From the NCBI GenBank assembly GCA_003144275.1, contig NJBF01000013.1, forward strand, positions 23,994-87,993: a stretch of 64,000 nucleotides of DNA, given 5' to 3'. The position numbers were made by a program, and so were the translations under genes. The notes beneath the pieces are model-generated. The model saw only the letters and a list, made by a program, of their open reading frames with translations, had not been told where the DNA came from and did not search any database. Of the stretch, positions 48,141-56,553 are shown in pieces; the stretch's first letter is position 1; every line of letters starts with the position of its first letter. The stretch is from Candidatus Heimdallarchaeota archaeon B3_Heim. Lineage in GTDB: Archaea > Asgardarchaeota > Heimdallarchaeia > Hodarchaeales > Hodarchaeaceae.

Positions 48141-49025
48141 TTAGTTGCTTTGTGTGCGTGTTTTTCTTTGAGCACTGAAGCGTTCAAAGTCCTGCACTAT
48201 TAAGTTGGCAATTACTATGAGATGATTGTGTAGTGTCGTATGTCCATGATTCATGGATTCATTCAATAGCTTCAATTCCTTACTTTCATATATATATCTA
48301 TAGAGATTCCAGATATTTGTGTTAGTCACCTCCTGTATGTTCTTGGCTAATTTGATGAAGTTTATTTTTTGTAATGTCCGTTTGGCTTGCCAATTATATC
48401 GACTGATTACGGGAGAGCGAATCTTACGGGTGATACTTGCGGCTAATCGATCATAATATTGAAATTTTCTAATCAATGGGTCATTAGTTTTTTCGTGATG
48501 TTGTTGTAATCGTTTCACTAATGATTGATCTGTTAGTGGGGGTTCTTGATAGATTTTTGATTGATGTTTAGAGGTATGAAAAAAATCATGCAGCAGAGCG
48601 TATTTCAGTAGTTCCTGTTGTTCTATTGAGAGTTTTAATGGTAAACCTTTTCTGATCCTTAATTTTGGGGTTTTTATTTTCACTCGTGAATCTGTTGGTT
48701 TATTTTGGAATGAAATTCTTGTCCATTGAATCTCTCCTAGCCCCTCACCCTGTAATTTTCCTAGATGTGTGAGCTGAAGGAGAGTAATTAATTTGTGTTT
48801 TAGATTTTGCAGCGATTCATGGCGATATTCTAATGTCAGTTTTCCTAAATAACAGATGAATGAATACGGATACATTGGTTTGGCTGTTTGGATTTTTGTG
48901 TAATACCGTCGCCGTGGATTCTGGATCATAGCTTTACATCCGTGAATTTTAAAATGTGTTTTCTTTGTTATTATCGGTGTAATTAGTCGTCCTTCGAGAA
49001 GAAAACCGTTATTTCCAGAATTCAT
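48141..49025 (-). CDS. RAMP-like (Cas5/Cas6-type) and HD-domain fusion protein
   Basis: The N-terminal 110 residues look like half of a RAMP fold: a YPYSFICYLGKLTLEY strand, a helix and LTHLGKLQGEGLGEIQW (85-101), the glycine-rich loop typical of Cas5/Cas6-type proteins. The C-terminal part is helical with an HD-hydrolase-like order: H146-D147 (LLHDFFHTSKH), H154, H176/H177 (QQHHEK) and D192 (YYDRLAASI). This resembles the HD nuclease of Cas3'' and Cas10. I know of no CRISPR protein that joins these two in one chain. Possible roles are guide-RNA processing or binding plus DNA cleavage. It is last in a four-gene operon, 12 bases after the Cas7-like gene. Confidence 0.55.
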   Translation of the reverse strand: MNSGNNGFLLEGRLITPIITKKTHFKIHGCKAMIQNPRRRYYTKIQTAKPMYPYSFICYLGKLTLEYRHESLQNLKHKLITLLQLTHLGKLQGEGLGEIQWTRISFQNKPTDSRVKIKTPKLRIRKGLPLKLSIEQQELLKYALLHDFFHTSKHQSKIYQEPPLTDQSLVKRLQQHHEKTNDPLIRKFQYYDRLAASITRKIRSPVISRYNWQAKRTLQKINFIKLAKNIQEVTNTNIWNLYRYIYESKELKLLNESMNHGHTTLHNHLIVIANLIVQDFERFSAQRKTRTQSN

Positions 49026-49037
49026 CCTTTAATACAC

Positions 49038-49937
49038 CTATTTTGGAGACTCTTGTGATTTTTTTACATATTTTGTCCATTCTGCTATAGAATTCAGAAA
49101 TTCTTGTGATAATGGGGTTTCTGATATTTGCTCTTCTATTTTAAATTCCTGATTATCGCCTAATATCGGTTTGCGGGTCATGATTCTATCAACCAATGTC
49201 AGTGATTGAACTTCGAGTTGGGCATAACCCGCATTGTATCCTCGTCCTAATTTCTGCATATACATTGCTGATTCAATTAGTAATCCAAGTTCCGCAAGTG
49301 AACATTTAGAAACATCAATTTCAAACTCGAATTCTCCTGCAAAGTACCGTTCTCCAAAGTCTTGAATTGCTCCTCCATCATATGATAATGCTACTCGTTT
49401 TTCTGTCGCAATATGGACATTCTGTAACTTATACTTACTTTGAAAGGTTTTTTGACTAATATTAGCTATGGGGTTTGCAGATACTCGTATTTTACTTGTA
49501 TGTCTCTTAGAACCGAACACTGCATGAACAATACACTCGTTCGATTCAGTACAACTTCCTATCAAATGAAAACCATTTGGAAGTAATGATTTACCCTTTC
49601 GATCAGTTTCCTTATCAGATGTATGACATACTTCTAGTCCTCGTTCTTTACAATGATACATTACTTGATGACGTAATGCTCCTCTTAACCCTTTAATGAA
49701 ATACGCAGTTGCTGAGCTTTCCTTATATTCCTTTCCATATTTATATTTATAGGGAAATGTCCATAATTTTAAAAAGTGTGCTTGATTAGATCCTGGAATA
49801 GCACCATTCAAAGGTTTGCAGATTGATGTAAACACTTTAACTTTCAAAATCTTGCTATCAATAGCGATTTGGACATCATCAAGAATCCCAAGCAAAGATT
49901 CAGATTTAAGACTTGATCTAGAAACGCTTTTTGCCAT
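49038..49937 (-). CDS. Cas7-like RAMP superfamily protein
   Basis: 299 residues with the order of motifs seen in Cas7/Csf2/Csc2-type backbone proteins: a starting beta strand, FIKGLRGALRH (80-90) equivalent to the usual G-(S)-LRGALR helix, a Cys pair C129/C135 followed by VHAVFGSKRHTSKIRVSA (137-154) equivalent to CxxCRLFG...S, then VHIATEKRVALS, a GEFEFEIDV strand (201-209) and LGRGYNAGYAQLEV (230-243) as the final glycine-rich loop. Such proteins line up along guide RNA. Which Cas7 subgroup it belongs to is unclear. Its start shares a base with the stop of the PIN-like gene (TAATG), indicating translational coupling. Confidence 0.62.
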   Translation of the reverse strand: MAKSVSRSSLKSESLLGILDDVQIAIDSKILKVKVFTSICKPLNGAIPGSNQAHFLKLWTFPYKYKYGKEYKESSATAYFIKGLRGALRHQVMYHCKERGLEVCHTSDKETDRKGKSLLPNGFHLIGSCTESNECIVHAVFGSKRHTSKIRVSANPIANISQKTFQSKYKLQNVHIATEKRVALSYDGGAIQDFGERYFAGEFEFEIDVSKCSLAELGLLIESAMYMQKLGRGYNAGYAQLEVQSLTLVDRIMTRKPILGDNQEFKIEEQISETPLSQEFLNSIAEWTKYVKKSQESPK

Positions 49938-50665
49938 TATTTACATGCCTCCTCTTTCTTAGGCTTGTTTGCTGACGAATGCTTTTTCGACTGGACACGA
50001 TAGCAACGCTTTTGGAAAGCTTTCTGTTGAATCGTGGGAGCCAGGTACTTATGATTAGTTTTCAAGTCTTGAGGGACAATGAATAATCGTGTCCTATGAG
50101 GCATAAGGTAAGTAAGCCATTCCTCTGCAGGCATCAATAACCGCTCGTTTGTTGATACTAAGAGGTCTATAAATTGAGCACGGCAAAGATCGATGATCTC
50201 ATAGTGGAGTAAATCAGCGACATAATCCCAAAGCCTAACGCCTTCTAATCCTAAGTGCTCTAAGTGCCTAATAAGAGAGGGAGAATCACAGCCAATATCT
50301 AGTAACACTCTCCGAGGTCTTGGATTTGCTTTCTTACCTTTATATATAGATGAATCAGGAATCTTGTTTTTAATTGTGGAAACTAGAATCCCCCCACGAA
50401 TACTTTTGATCGCTAGAACAGCATTAATGATTGAATGATCAACCCAAAATACAAAAGTATGACGTAAACTACGGGTGGGTTTCGAGAAAAGAAGGCCTTG
50501 ATTTTTCCACGAATGTATTTGCTGAAGAATAGATAGATTTTGAGTAACAATTGAAATCATTTCATTTAAAGAATAATAACCAAGAATCCAATCATTTAAC
50601 TGAAATTGGCATTCATAGAAAGAGGAATTGGGAGAATTAAGCATTTTTCCATCACCAAAGGTCAA
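49937..50665 (-). CDS. PIN-like (DUF5615/Mut7-C-type) domain protein
   Basis: 242 residues. The first 110 are of unknown fold (LRHTFVFWVDHSIINAVLAIKS). Residues about 117-200 resemble the PIN-like DUF5615/Mut7-C module: RRVLLDIGCDSP with D123, LIRHLEHLGLEGVRLW, a DLLHYEIIDLCRAQ helix, DLLVSTNERL with D167, and RTRLFIVPQDL. PIN-like domains are metal-dependent RNases or their inactive relatives. The C-terminal tail is Lys-rich. It overlaps the upstream REase-like gene by four bases (ATGA) and the Cas7-like gene by one, so the operon is tightly coupled. The fold call is by eye. Confidence 0.45.
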   Translation of the reverse strand: MTFGDGKMLNSPNSSFYECQFQLNDWILGYYSLNEMISIVTQNLSILQQIHSWKNQGLLFSKPTRSLRHTFVFWVDHSIINAVLAIKSIRGGILVSTIKNKIPDSSIYKGKKANPRPRRVLLDIGCDSPSLIRHLEHLGLEGVRLWDYVADLLHYEIIDLCRAQFIDLLVSTNERLLMPAEEWLTYLMPHRTRLFIVPQDLKTNHKYLAPTIQQKAFQKRCYRVQSKKHSSANKPKKEEACK

Positions 50666-51123
50666 CGAATCACCTCCTCGGTTTTAGCTGCTAAGGAAAA
50701 ATATCGTTGAAGATGCTCACAAAGTGCCTGTTGAGAAAAAAAGATATGATCCACCGAAGGCATGAGACGAATTAGAGTATAGGTTAGGGGTTCCAGAATA
50801 GGAGAATGAGTTTCGAAAAGGACCCACATTGTGAGAGAAGAATAATGCTTTTTCAATTGAAGACTTTTAGCTTCGAGAGAAACAGCTTTATTGCGAAACG
50901 CAACATAATATTTTTCCATGCTAGAAAAAGAGCACTCTAAGATCGTCTGTTGAGGGAGAAAAAAGTCAACAATATAGTGACGATCAGGTAAAGAAAAAAT
51001 CTTTTGAAATTCAAAGGGGATATTCTCAGAGTGCATTAGTTGTTTTAGTTGTAACTCTTGCCAGGTAGTACAAGAGGAACGAGGAGAAAAATTTTTATTT
51101 ATTTGGGATTCCATACAATACAA
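50662..51123 (-). CDS. Small PD-(D/E)XK-like protein
   Basis: 153 residues. E23 in a starting helix (WQELQLKQLM), D53 in YIVDFFLP and E63 in TILECSFS suggest the DUF559/Vsr-like restriction-endonuclease fold. The usual lysine of the E-x-K motif is serine (E63-C-S65), so the site may use another Lys (for example in MEKYY) or may be inactive. It is the first gene of the minus-strand operon. ATG at 51123 follows GGAG; a second ATG lies at 51114. Confidence in the gene is high; confidence in the fold is moderate. Confidence 0.5.
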   Translation of the reverse strand: MYCMESQINKNFSPRSSCTTWQELQLKQLMHSENIPFEFQKIFSLPDRHYIVDFFLPQQTILECSFSSMEKYYVAFRNKAVSLEAKSLQLKKHYSSLTMWVLFETHSPILEPLTYTLIRLMPSVDHIFFSQQALCEHLQRYFSLAAKTEEVIR

Positions 51124-51350
51124 CTCCGTATTAAATGAATACTAAATAATGCTAGATATATATTCATTTAAAAATCTTTAAACCGTCAAGAAGCGCTGGA
51201 TTTCAGTTCATTTGGCTATTGGAAGGTTTTAAAGTGGTTTTATTCGTCTTTAGTGAAAAACGTCAGACCAGTGATAATCTGGTGTAAATCGAATTAATTC
51301 CATCTTAATTCCTAAAAGAACCAGTCAGATAAAACTTCCAAGCAATCTAC
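51124..51350. promoter_or_regulatory. Divergent promoter region between the RAMP operon and the Cas1-like gene
   Basis: This 227-base region is AT-rich next to the minus-strand operon; ATATATAT-type and TTTTTAAATG elements (about 51155-51175, minus strand) are TATA candidates. I looked for short repeats with regular spacing and found none, so no CRISPR array is present here. Confidence 0.4.
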
Positions 51351-54341
51351 GTGATCAACATGGCTGTTCAGTTGGAAACAAATAATAATGGATCATTTCT
51401 TTCTTCGTTACTACAAATGGGTCCTCATTTTGAATCGTTTCTTCGTCTGGTATTGAAAACTAGTTCTTTCGTTAGAACTCAGGATGAATTTTCTCTCCAT
51501 GTCCAGTCATTATGGCAGAAGTATTTAGGAAAACTAGTGGATCCAGTTTTTTCAACGAAAATAATTAGATTACTCCGCTTAACTGGCCTTCTCAAGCGTA
51601 AATATTACCAACGATCCGTTCTTGGTACCTTTCTGCTTGCGTACAACCTGAATATTTTTGTTTATCTTCAGGTATTCCATACTGATCTTTCATTCATGCT
51701 TGATAGACATCAAACCCCAAAAGTTTCCTTAAAAAAATTCCAACCTTTATTGTTGTCCTATAGCAAGTGGTACATTAATATATTACAGCATGAGTATTCA
51801 GGATGGAAACTCCAAGTCTTTCAAGATGTTTTCTGTTTAGCATTTGACTGGTATTCCGACAAAGATTGCTTGAAAGCCGCTGTTCGGCCTCTTCTCAAGG
51901 ATCATCTAAAAATACTCTATCAACAGTTTGAGTCAACTCGTAAAGCAAGGAGGAAAACGAGGAGTATCCCTATCCATCAATCAACGAAAGAACCATTTAT
52001 ATTCCCCAAAATTCAACATGGGGAGAGGGGGTTAGTCCTTGTAAAAGTGTTAACTGAAATCTATGATTGGATAACAGCATACACCTCCAAGAAAGATGAG
52101 AATTTTACGAAAAACTATGATCCCCCCTTTTTTGACATTCTCATTCATGCTAAAAAAGCAAGGGTCACATATAGGGATGAGGAGGGAGATATTGACATTG
52201 TTAAAGCAGTTCCTATTCCTCAATATACACGAGCTGTTACGTGGATTCTTAAAAGGGAAATCACCAGGCGAGAGAAAATATTTCTCACTAAAACTGTCTC
52301 TCTACAACAAATCGATAAGCTCGGGATAAAGGCATTAGAACTGATTACCCTCATCCGTAAGCATTTGGTGATGAAGTATATCAAAATCTGTCCTAATAAA
52401 AAACGACGCGTATTGGCATTTAATTTCACAAGTAAACTCATAGATCGACCTCTGGGTCAGCAAAGAAAAATGCTAGATTTTACTTGTGGGTGTTGTAAAT
52501 ACCTTGGAACCTACACGAAAATTGATTGTTTATTCTTTAAGAAACTCGAATACTTGGTTTCACTCGGCTACATCACCATTCCTGACTATTTAAAATCACT
52601 CTACGTAGATCGAATTAAACCGATTTTCTCTACGAAAGTCGCTTGTCCTTTTTTAAAGTTGAAAAAAGACTTTCCACTCCAATTATCAGTCATTAGAGGA
52701 GAGAAATTATCCTGTGCTTTCTGTCAAACTCCTCTGGAGACCGTTCCAGTTTCCAAATCTCCAGTTCTTTGCCAGTGTACCGCTCTGTACTCGTTTATTT
52801 CTTCCAAAATGACAGGAAATAATGTCTATCACTGTCAGTTTACAGATCAACAATTGAATCTTTCAGAACACGGAAAACATGAAATATATATCAATACATT
52901 GGTAGAACAAGACTATAAGCGGATAGAAAAACCTAAACTGAAGAAAGAACAAGTTTTTCAAACTCAAAGTAGCAAAATCAAGCGTTTTTCCAAAAAGCGA
53001 ACTGGTTACATTTACATCCATGAAAGTGATACTATTTATTACGCCCAAGGACAAAAACAACTACTCGTTAATCAAATCGCTTATCACACAGCTTCATTAA
53101 ATCTTGTTGATACCGAGAAATGGAATCTCACTCTACAAAATACTGCAAATAATAATCCCCACTTGGAATTTAATTATCGTCCAGATAACACTAATCTGGC
53201 TAGGGAGGACAAAGTGACTTTAGTCACTGATAGGATACCAATCCTTCAAATTAAACGACCGCGAAAAAAAGAAGTAGAGACCTATCCCCTTCAACAGCTC
53301 CGAACAGTCTATAATGTGGGGAAACCACGCTTAAACAAGGTTTTCAAAAAATGGGGGGTAGAAGTCATTCATTCCTCTGTAAAGGGCGTTTTAAAAGAAC
53401 CCACGGAGGAGATCAAAGAAGCTATGCAGCTTCCAGGAGTGCGACGAACACTCCAACAGCTCCATGTCCAAGGGTTGATGGTCTCGTTAATGAATGCGAC
53501 CTATTATCTGATGAAACTCGCACTCTTATATGAGAAAAAGTGGTTAGCTGATCGTTATCATTACTGGATGAATAACTTACTCTTGCAATGTCCCACAAAG
53601 CTCGAGAATTATTATCAGGATGCATCCGTAAAATCATTCCGACAAGTGTCAGTATTAGAGGCGTGGTTTTCACGGCCATTTGCAGAGGGAGTCCGTAAAT
53701 TTGTGCAGATAATTCAAGATCAGAACCATCCGTTAGTCCAACGTCCTTATGGTCGGGCTGTTGCCCGACGTGTTAATAAAGAGGAAAAACAAGGAGTGGA
53801 TTATATGGGAGGGTATACAGCGTATGATGCCGCATTAAATTGTGTGAATCGGCGGTTAAGACACCAATTACGCATCTGGAATGCGAAAAGAGGGTTAGGG
53901 TTTCACACGATTCCATTGTTTGTGCATACTGCGAAAGACAACCCTGGACGAGCGGGTCATCTGGATCTTGAAGAAGTAGGAAGAATCCTTTCCCGTCTGA
54001 CATTATGTGAAGCAATTGCCGAAGAACAAATCAGTCCCTTCTCTTTTCAACGGCGATATGATGATGATACCCTTCCCTATTATGTACCTAAAGAACAGTT
54101 AATTAGATGGTTACGCGGAGTGCTTGTAAAAAAAGGGATATTTCCAAAAAAGCTATTCTACAACGATCAATGGATGACTTTTGAAAGAGCTCACAAATGG
54201 CATGTTCAGCATCTCTGTTCGTGTCTAGAAAGAGCATTAGACTATACTGATTATACTTCGCGGCGGATGTTTTTGCAAAGCAGCTATCAACCCCTAATCT
54301 TCATACCAGATTTTGCTGAGTTTGAATCACGTGTGGGTTAG
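51351..54341 (+). CDS. Giant Cas1-like integrase with 550-residue N-terminal extension
   Basis: The C-terminal 450 residues follow Cas1. A beta-rich part (about 551-680; TGYIYIHESDTIYY, PLQQLRTVYNVG, KKWGVEVIHSSVKG) precedes a helical domain with the three catalytic positions: E770 (VSVLEAWFSRPF), H859 (GLGFHTIPLFVHT) and D872/E875 (GHLDLEEVGR). The usual DAALN...L helix (826-840) and ISPFSF after the site are also present. The N-terminal 550 residues are not recognised and contain Cys clusters C379/C381/C382/C393 and C455/C458/C474/C476, which may bind zinc or an iron-sulfur cluster. Canonical Cas1 is about 330 residues. It starts at GTG 51351 or ATG 51360. It is divergent from the RAMP operon; no Cas2 is adjacent. 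It probably integrates DNA. Confidence 0.7.
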   Translation: MINMAVQLETNNNGSFLSSLLQMGPHFESFLRLVLKTSSFVRTQDEFSLHVQSLWQKYLGKLVDPVFSTKIIRLLRLTGLLKRKYYQRSVLGTFLLAYNLNIFVYLQVFHTDLSFMLDRHQTPKVSLKKFQPLLLSYSKWYINILQHEYSGWKLQVFQDVFCLAFDWYSDKDCLKAAVRPLLKDHLKILYQQFESTRKARRKTRSIPIHQSTKEPFIFPKIQHGERGLVLVKVLTEIYDWITAYTSKKDENFTKNYDPPFFDILIHAKKARVTYRDEEGDIDIVKAVPIPQYTRAVTWILKREITRREKIFLTKTVSLQQIDKLGIKALELITLIRKHLVMKYIKICPNKKRRVLAFNFTSKLIDRPLGQQRKMLDFTCGCCKYLGTYTKIDCLFFKKLEYLVSLGYITIPDYLKSLYVDRIKPIFSTKVACPFLKLKKDFPLQLSVIRGEKLSCAFCQTPLETVPVSKSPVLCQCTALYSFISSKMTGNNVYHCQFTDQQLNLSEHGKHEIYINTLVEQDYKRIEKPKLKKEQVFQTQSSKIKRFSKKRTGYIYIHESDTIYYAQGQKQLLVNQIAYHTASLNLVDTEKWNLTLQNTANNNPHLEFNYRPDNTNLAREDKVTLVTDRIPILQIKRPRKKEVETYPLQQLRTVYNVGKPRLNKVFKKWGVEVIHSSVKGVLKEPTEEIKEAMQLPGVRRTLQQLHVQGLMVSLMNATYYLMKLALLYEKKWLADRYHYWMNNLLLQCPTKLENYYQDASVKSFRQVSVLEAWFSRPFAEGVRKFVQIIQDQNHPLVQRPYGRAVARRVNKEEKQGVDYMGGYTAYDAALNCVNRRLRHQLRIWNAKRGLGFHTIPLFVHTAKDNPGRAGHLDLEEVGRILSRLTLCEAIAEEQISPFSFQRRYDDDTLPYYVPKEQLIRWLRGVLVKKGIFPKKLFYNDQWMTFERAHKWHVQHLCSCLERALDYTDYTSRRMFLQSSYQPLIFIPDFAEFESRVG

Positions 54342-54423
54342 ATATTTTTACAACGAATTCAAAAATAGGGGGAAAAAGACCCTTCCTTTTAGGAGGAAGA
54401 GTTTTAGGGCTTTATGGAATATT

Positions 54424-56553
54424 TTACCATTCCTTTTTATCCAAAAGAATTCCATTACCAACAAAGACATTGAGGGGGGTAGTAACGATATCATACACCT
54501 CAAATATCCCTGACATGGTGTAAAGATGCCAGATATGGACCCAAGAATGAGTAGGAACATGAAAGATTTCATCGCCAACTTTTAAATCCTGGGGATTAAT
54601 CAGCCATCCACAATAGGTCTCATTACGCATATATATCGGTTGATTAACAGGGGTGACCCTTAATAAACCGTAATCGTGGACGATTATCAGGAGGGAGGAA
54701 ACCGTTGATGATTCTATTTCAGTCACTTGAACAGGTACATCTGTTCCTGACGTCAGGTTATAGCCGAGAACCCAATCACCGAGTTGAAGATTCTGAACGA
54801 ATTTCCACTGATAGCCTTCAGCAAGAGAAATCCGAGTCCACTTGGCAACACATCCACCACCACCGCCGCCACCACCACCACCTGGAATCTCATGATAAGT
54901 AAGTGTATCTTCTTGGTTAATGACGTTATCAGTGGAATCACTGATAATTGTCCACCGAATTTGGATACTATCTCCAGCATTTAGATTGGCAATGGTCAGA
55001 TTAATATCTTCTTCACCAACACTGTAAGGGTCAGTTTGTGTCACATCATATTGCCATGCCCCAGCATTAATTTTATAGTCTACACGAAGAGTGTAATAAT
55101 CCTCCAAAAATATTTTAACTTTTGTTGAAGATGACACAGTATTATTGGTGTAATGTGCTACCGACGTATACTGATGATCTATTTCTCCGCCGAGAAGAAA
55201 TTTAACCCCATCATAGGCATCAATAGTTCCGTAGCCAATTTCTTCGTATTTTGGTGGATTACTGGGGAAAGGTGAATTGGGTGAACATTCAGGGACTGTG
55301 GTTTCATTAATTTCCTCTGCTGCCCTCCATAAGTTATGAAGAATGTCGTTGTAGTCGTTCGATTTCGTCTTATCACGGGCATAATCACAAGTGGCCACTG
55401 CATATGCTACTATCGCGGCAACATGAGGACATGCATAACTTGTGCCGTCTACAACGATGGGATTATAGTTATGATCACGGGTTTCATAGTCATACCCAGG
55501 TGCAACGAATTCTACGGATGAAAAACAGTTTTTTGGAGCTGGACTCGAATTATACATCGACCCCCATTCATTCATTAGACTAAATGAGACTCTCTGTCCA
55601 CTATAATTCATAGCATTACTATTTTCCAATATCTTATCCGCATCATCAAAATGGGCCCCTATCCCCCAGACATTGGTATAGCTTCTTGGGTAGACCATCA
55701 TGTCTTCATGATCATCTTCATTGCTATCATCATAATTCCCTGATGCAGCTAAGCAAATTACACCTTCACTCTTAAGAAAATTGATATATGTTTCAATATC
55801 ATCCCTATTAGATTCGAAATACAACTCGTCATTATCAATTCGAAAACTCATTGATACTATATCTAACTCTGAATGATCTTGATAATGGTCAACTAGCCAC
55901 GCCAATGCCCCTTCCATAACGGTACTTTTCTTCGCATTATAAGCATTAAAAGGATAGGTGTCTAGAATCCAGAATTTAACTCCTGGGGCCGCCTGTGCTA
56001 AGGCCCAGGCAACGGATGAGCCATGTTTTGTTATATCCAGTTCAATGTTTAAATTATCCAGATTATCATTCAATGTCTCATTATCGTAAATGACTGTACT
56101 ATTTTCACACGTATTGCCTCCAGCTTCTACTGGGGTGAATTTAATGTATAGTTCAATCTCACATCCAGTTTCATCTTCAATCTTCCCCCACATTTTCGGC
56201 GAAATACCCGTGTCAATTATGGCGATGACGATATTATTAAGCTCAGAATTGGATTTCCCTAAAAAAGTCTCGTGTTCTGGTCCACTGGTTTGACCCCACC
56301 GTGATTGAACTGAATAATATAGATCTTGGAAAGCAATATTGTTCCACGCTAATGCTTCTTCATCAAGACCATCACCACCAGAATATGACTGCAACCCCGA
56401 AGAGTCCCCAATATAATATCCAGAATACTGACCGACGCAAGCTCTAAATGATAAAATATTAGGTAAAAACATGCCACCTGAAAGGAGGAAGAGGAAAATT
56501 GCAGTAAAGCTATTTTTATTGTTAAAATTAAGGTTCTTTTTTCTTATGTCCAA
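54424..56553 (-). CDS. Secreted subtilisin-like protease with C-terminal Hint domain
   Basis: After a signal peptide (about 14-35) the S8 catalytic set is complete: D114 (AIIDTGIS), H177 (ITKHGSSVA), N273 (AASGNYDD) and S372 (VDGTSYACPHVAA). No separate propeptide is evident. A beta-rich domain (about 457-555) is followed by ten glycines and C568, where a hedgehog/intein-type Hint domain begins (LGDWVLGYN, LRVTPVNQPIYM, DLKVGDEIF, FEVYDIVTTPLNVFVGNGIL). The block-B His of the T-x-x-H motif is Asn (N637), and the final HN is missing, so self-splicing is doubtful while Cys-based cleavage may remain. It lies beside the Cas1-like gene (convergent) and divergent from the propeller gene. Confidence 0.85.
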   Translation of the reverse strand: MDIRKKNLNFNNKNSFTAIFLFLLSGGMFLPNILSFRACVGQYSGYYIGDSSGLQSYSGGDGLDEEALAWNNIAFQDLYYSVQSRWGQTSGPEHETFLGKSNSELNNIVIAIIDTGISPKMWGKIEDETGCEIELYIKFTPVEAGGNTCENSTVIYDNETLNDNLDNLNIELDITKHGSSVAWALAQAAPGVKFWILDTYPFNAYNAKKSTVMEGALAWLVDHYQDHSELDIVSMSFRIDNDELYFESNRDDIETYINFLKSEGVICLAASGNYDDSNEDDHEDMMVYPRSYTNVWGIGAHFDDADKILENSNAMNYSGQRVSFSLMNEWGSMYNSSPAPKNCFSSVEFVAPGYDYETRDHNYNPIVVDGTSYACPHVAAIVAYAVATCDYARDKTKSNDYNDILHNLWRAAEEINETTVPECSPNSPFPSNPPKYEEIGYGTIDAYDGVKFLLGGEIDHQYTSVAHYTNNTVSSSTKVKIFLEDYYTLRVDYKINAGAWQYDVTQTDPYSVGEEDINLTIANLNAGDSIQIRWTIISDSTDNVINQEDTLTYHEIPGGGGGGGGGGCVAKWTRISLAEGYQWKFVQNLQLGDWVLGYNLTSGTDVPVQVTEIESSTVSSLLIIVHDYGLLRVTPVNQPIYMRNETYCGWLINPQDLKVGDEIFHVPTHSWVHIWHLYTMSGIFEVYDIVTTPLNVFVGNGILLDKKEW

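Noticed and set aside
48000..51350. Search for a CRISPR array beside the RAMP and Cas1-like genes
   Set aside because: No set of equal repeats separated by equal spacers is present in any gap between 48 and 64 kb. The only short direct repeat is two copies of TCTAATCC near 48083-48098, which is too short.
54705..54902. His-rich small ORF on the plus strand
   Set aside because: It is the antisense of the Gly10 linker codons in the subtilase gene and has no ribosome binding site or other support.
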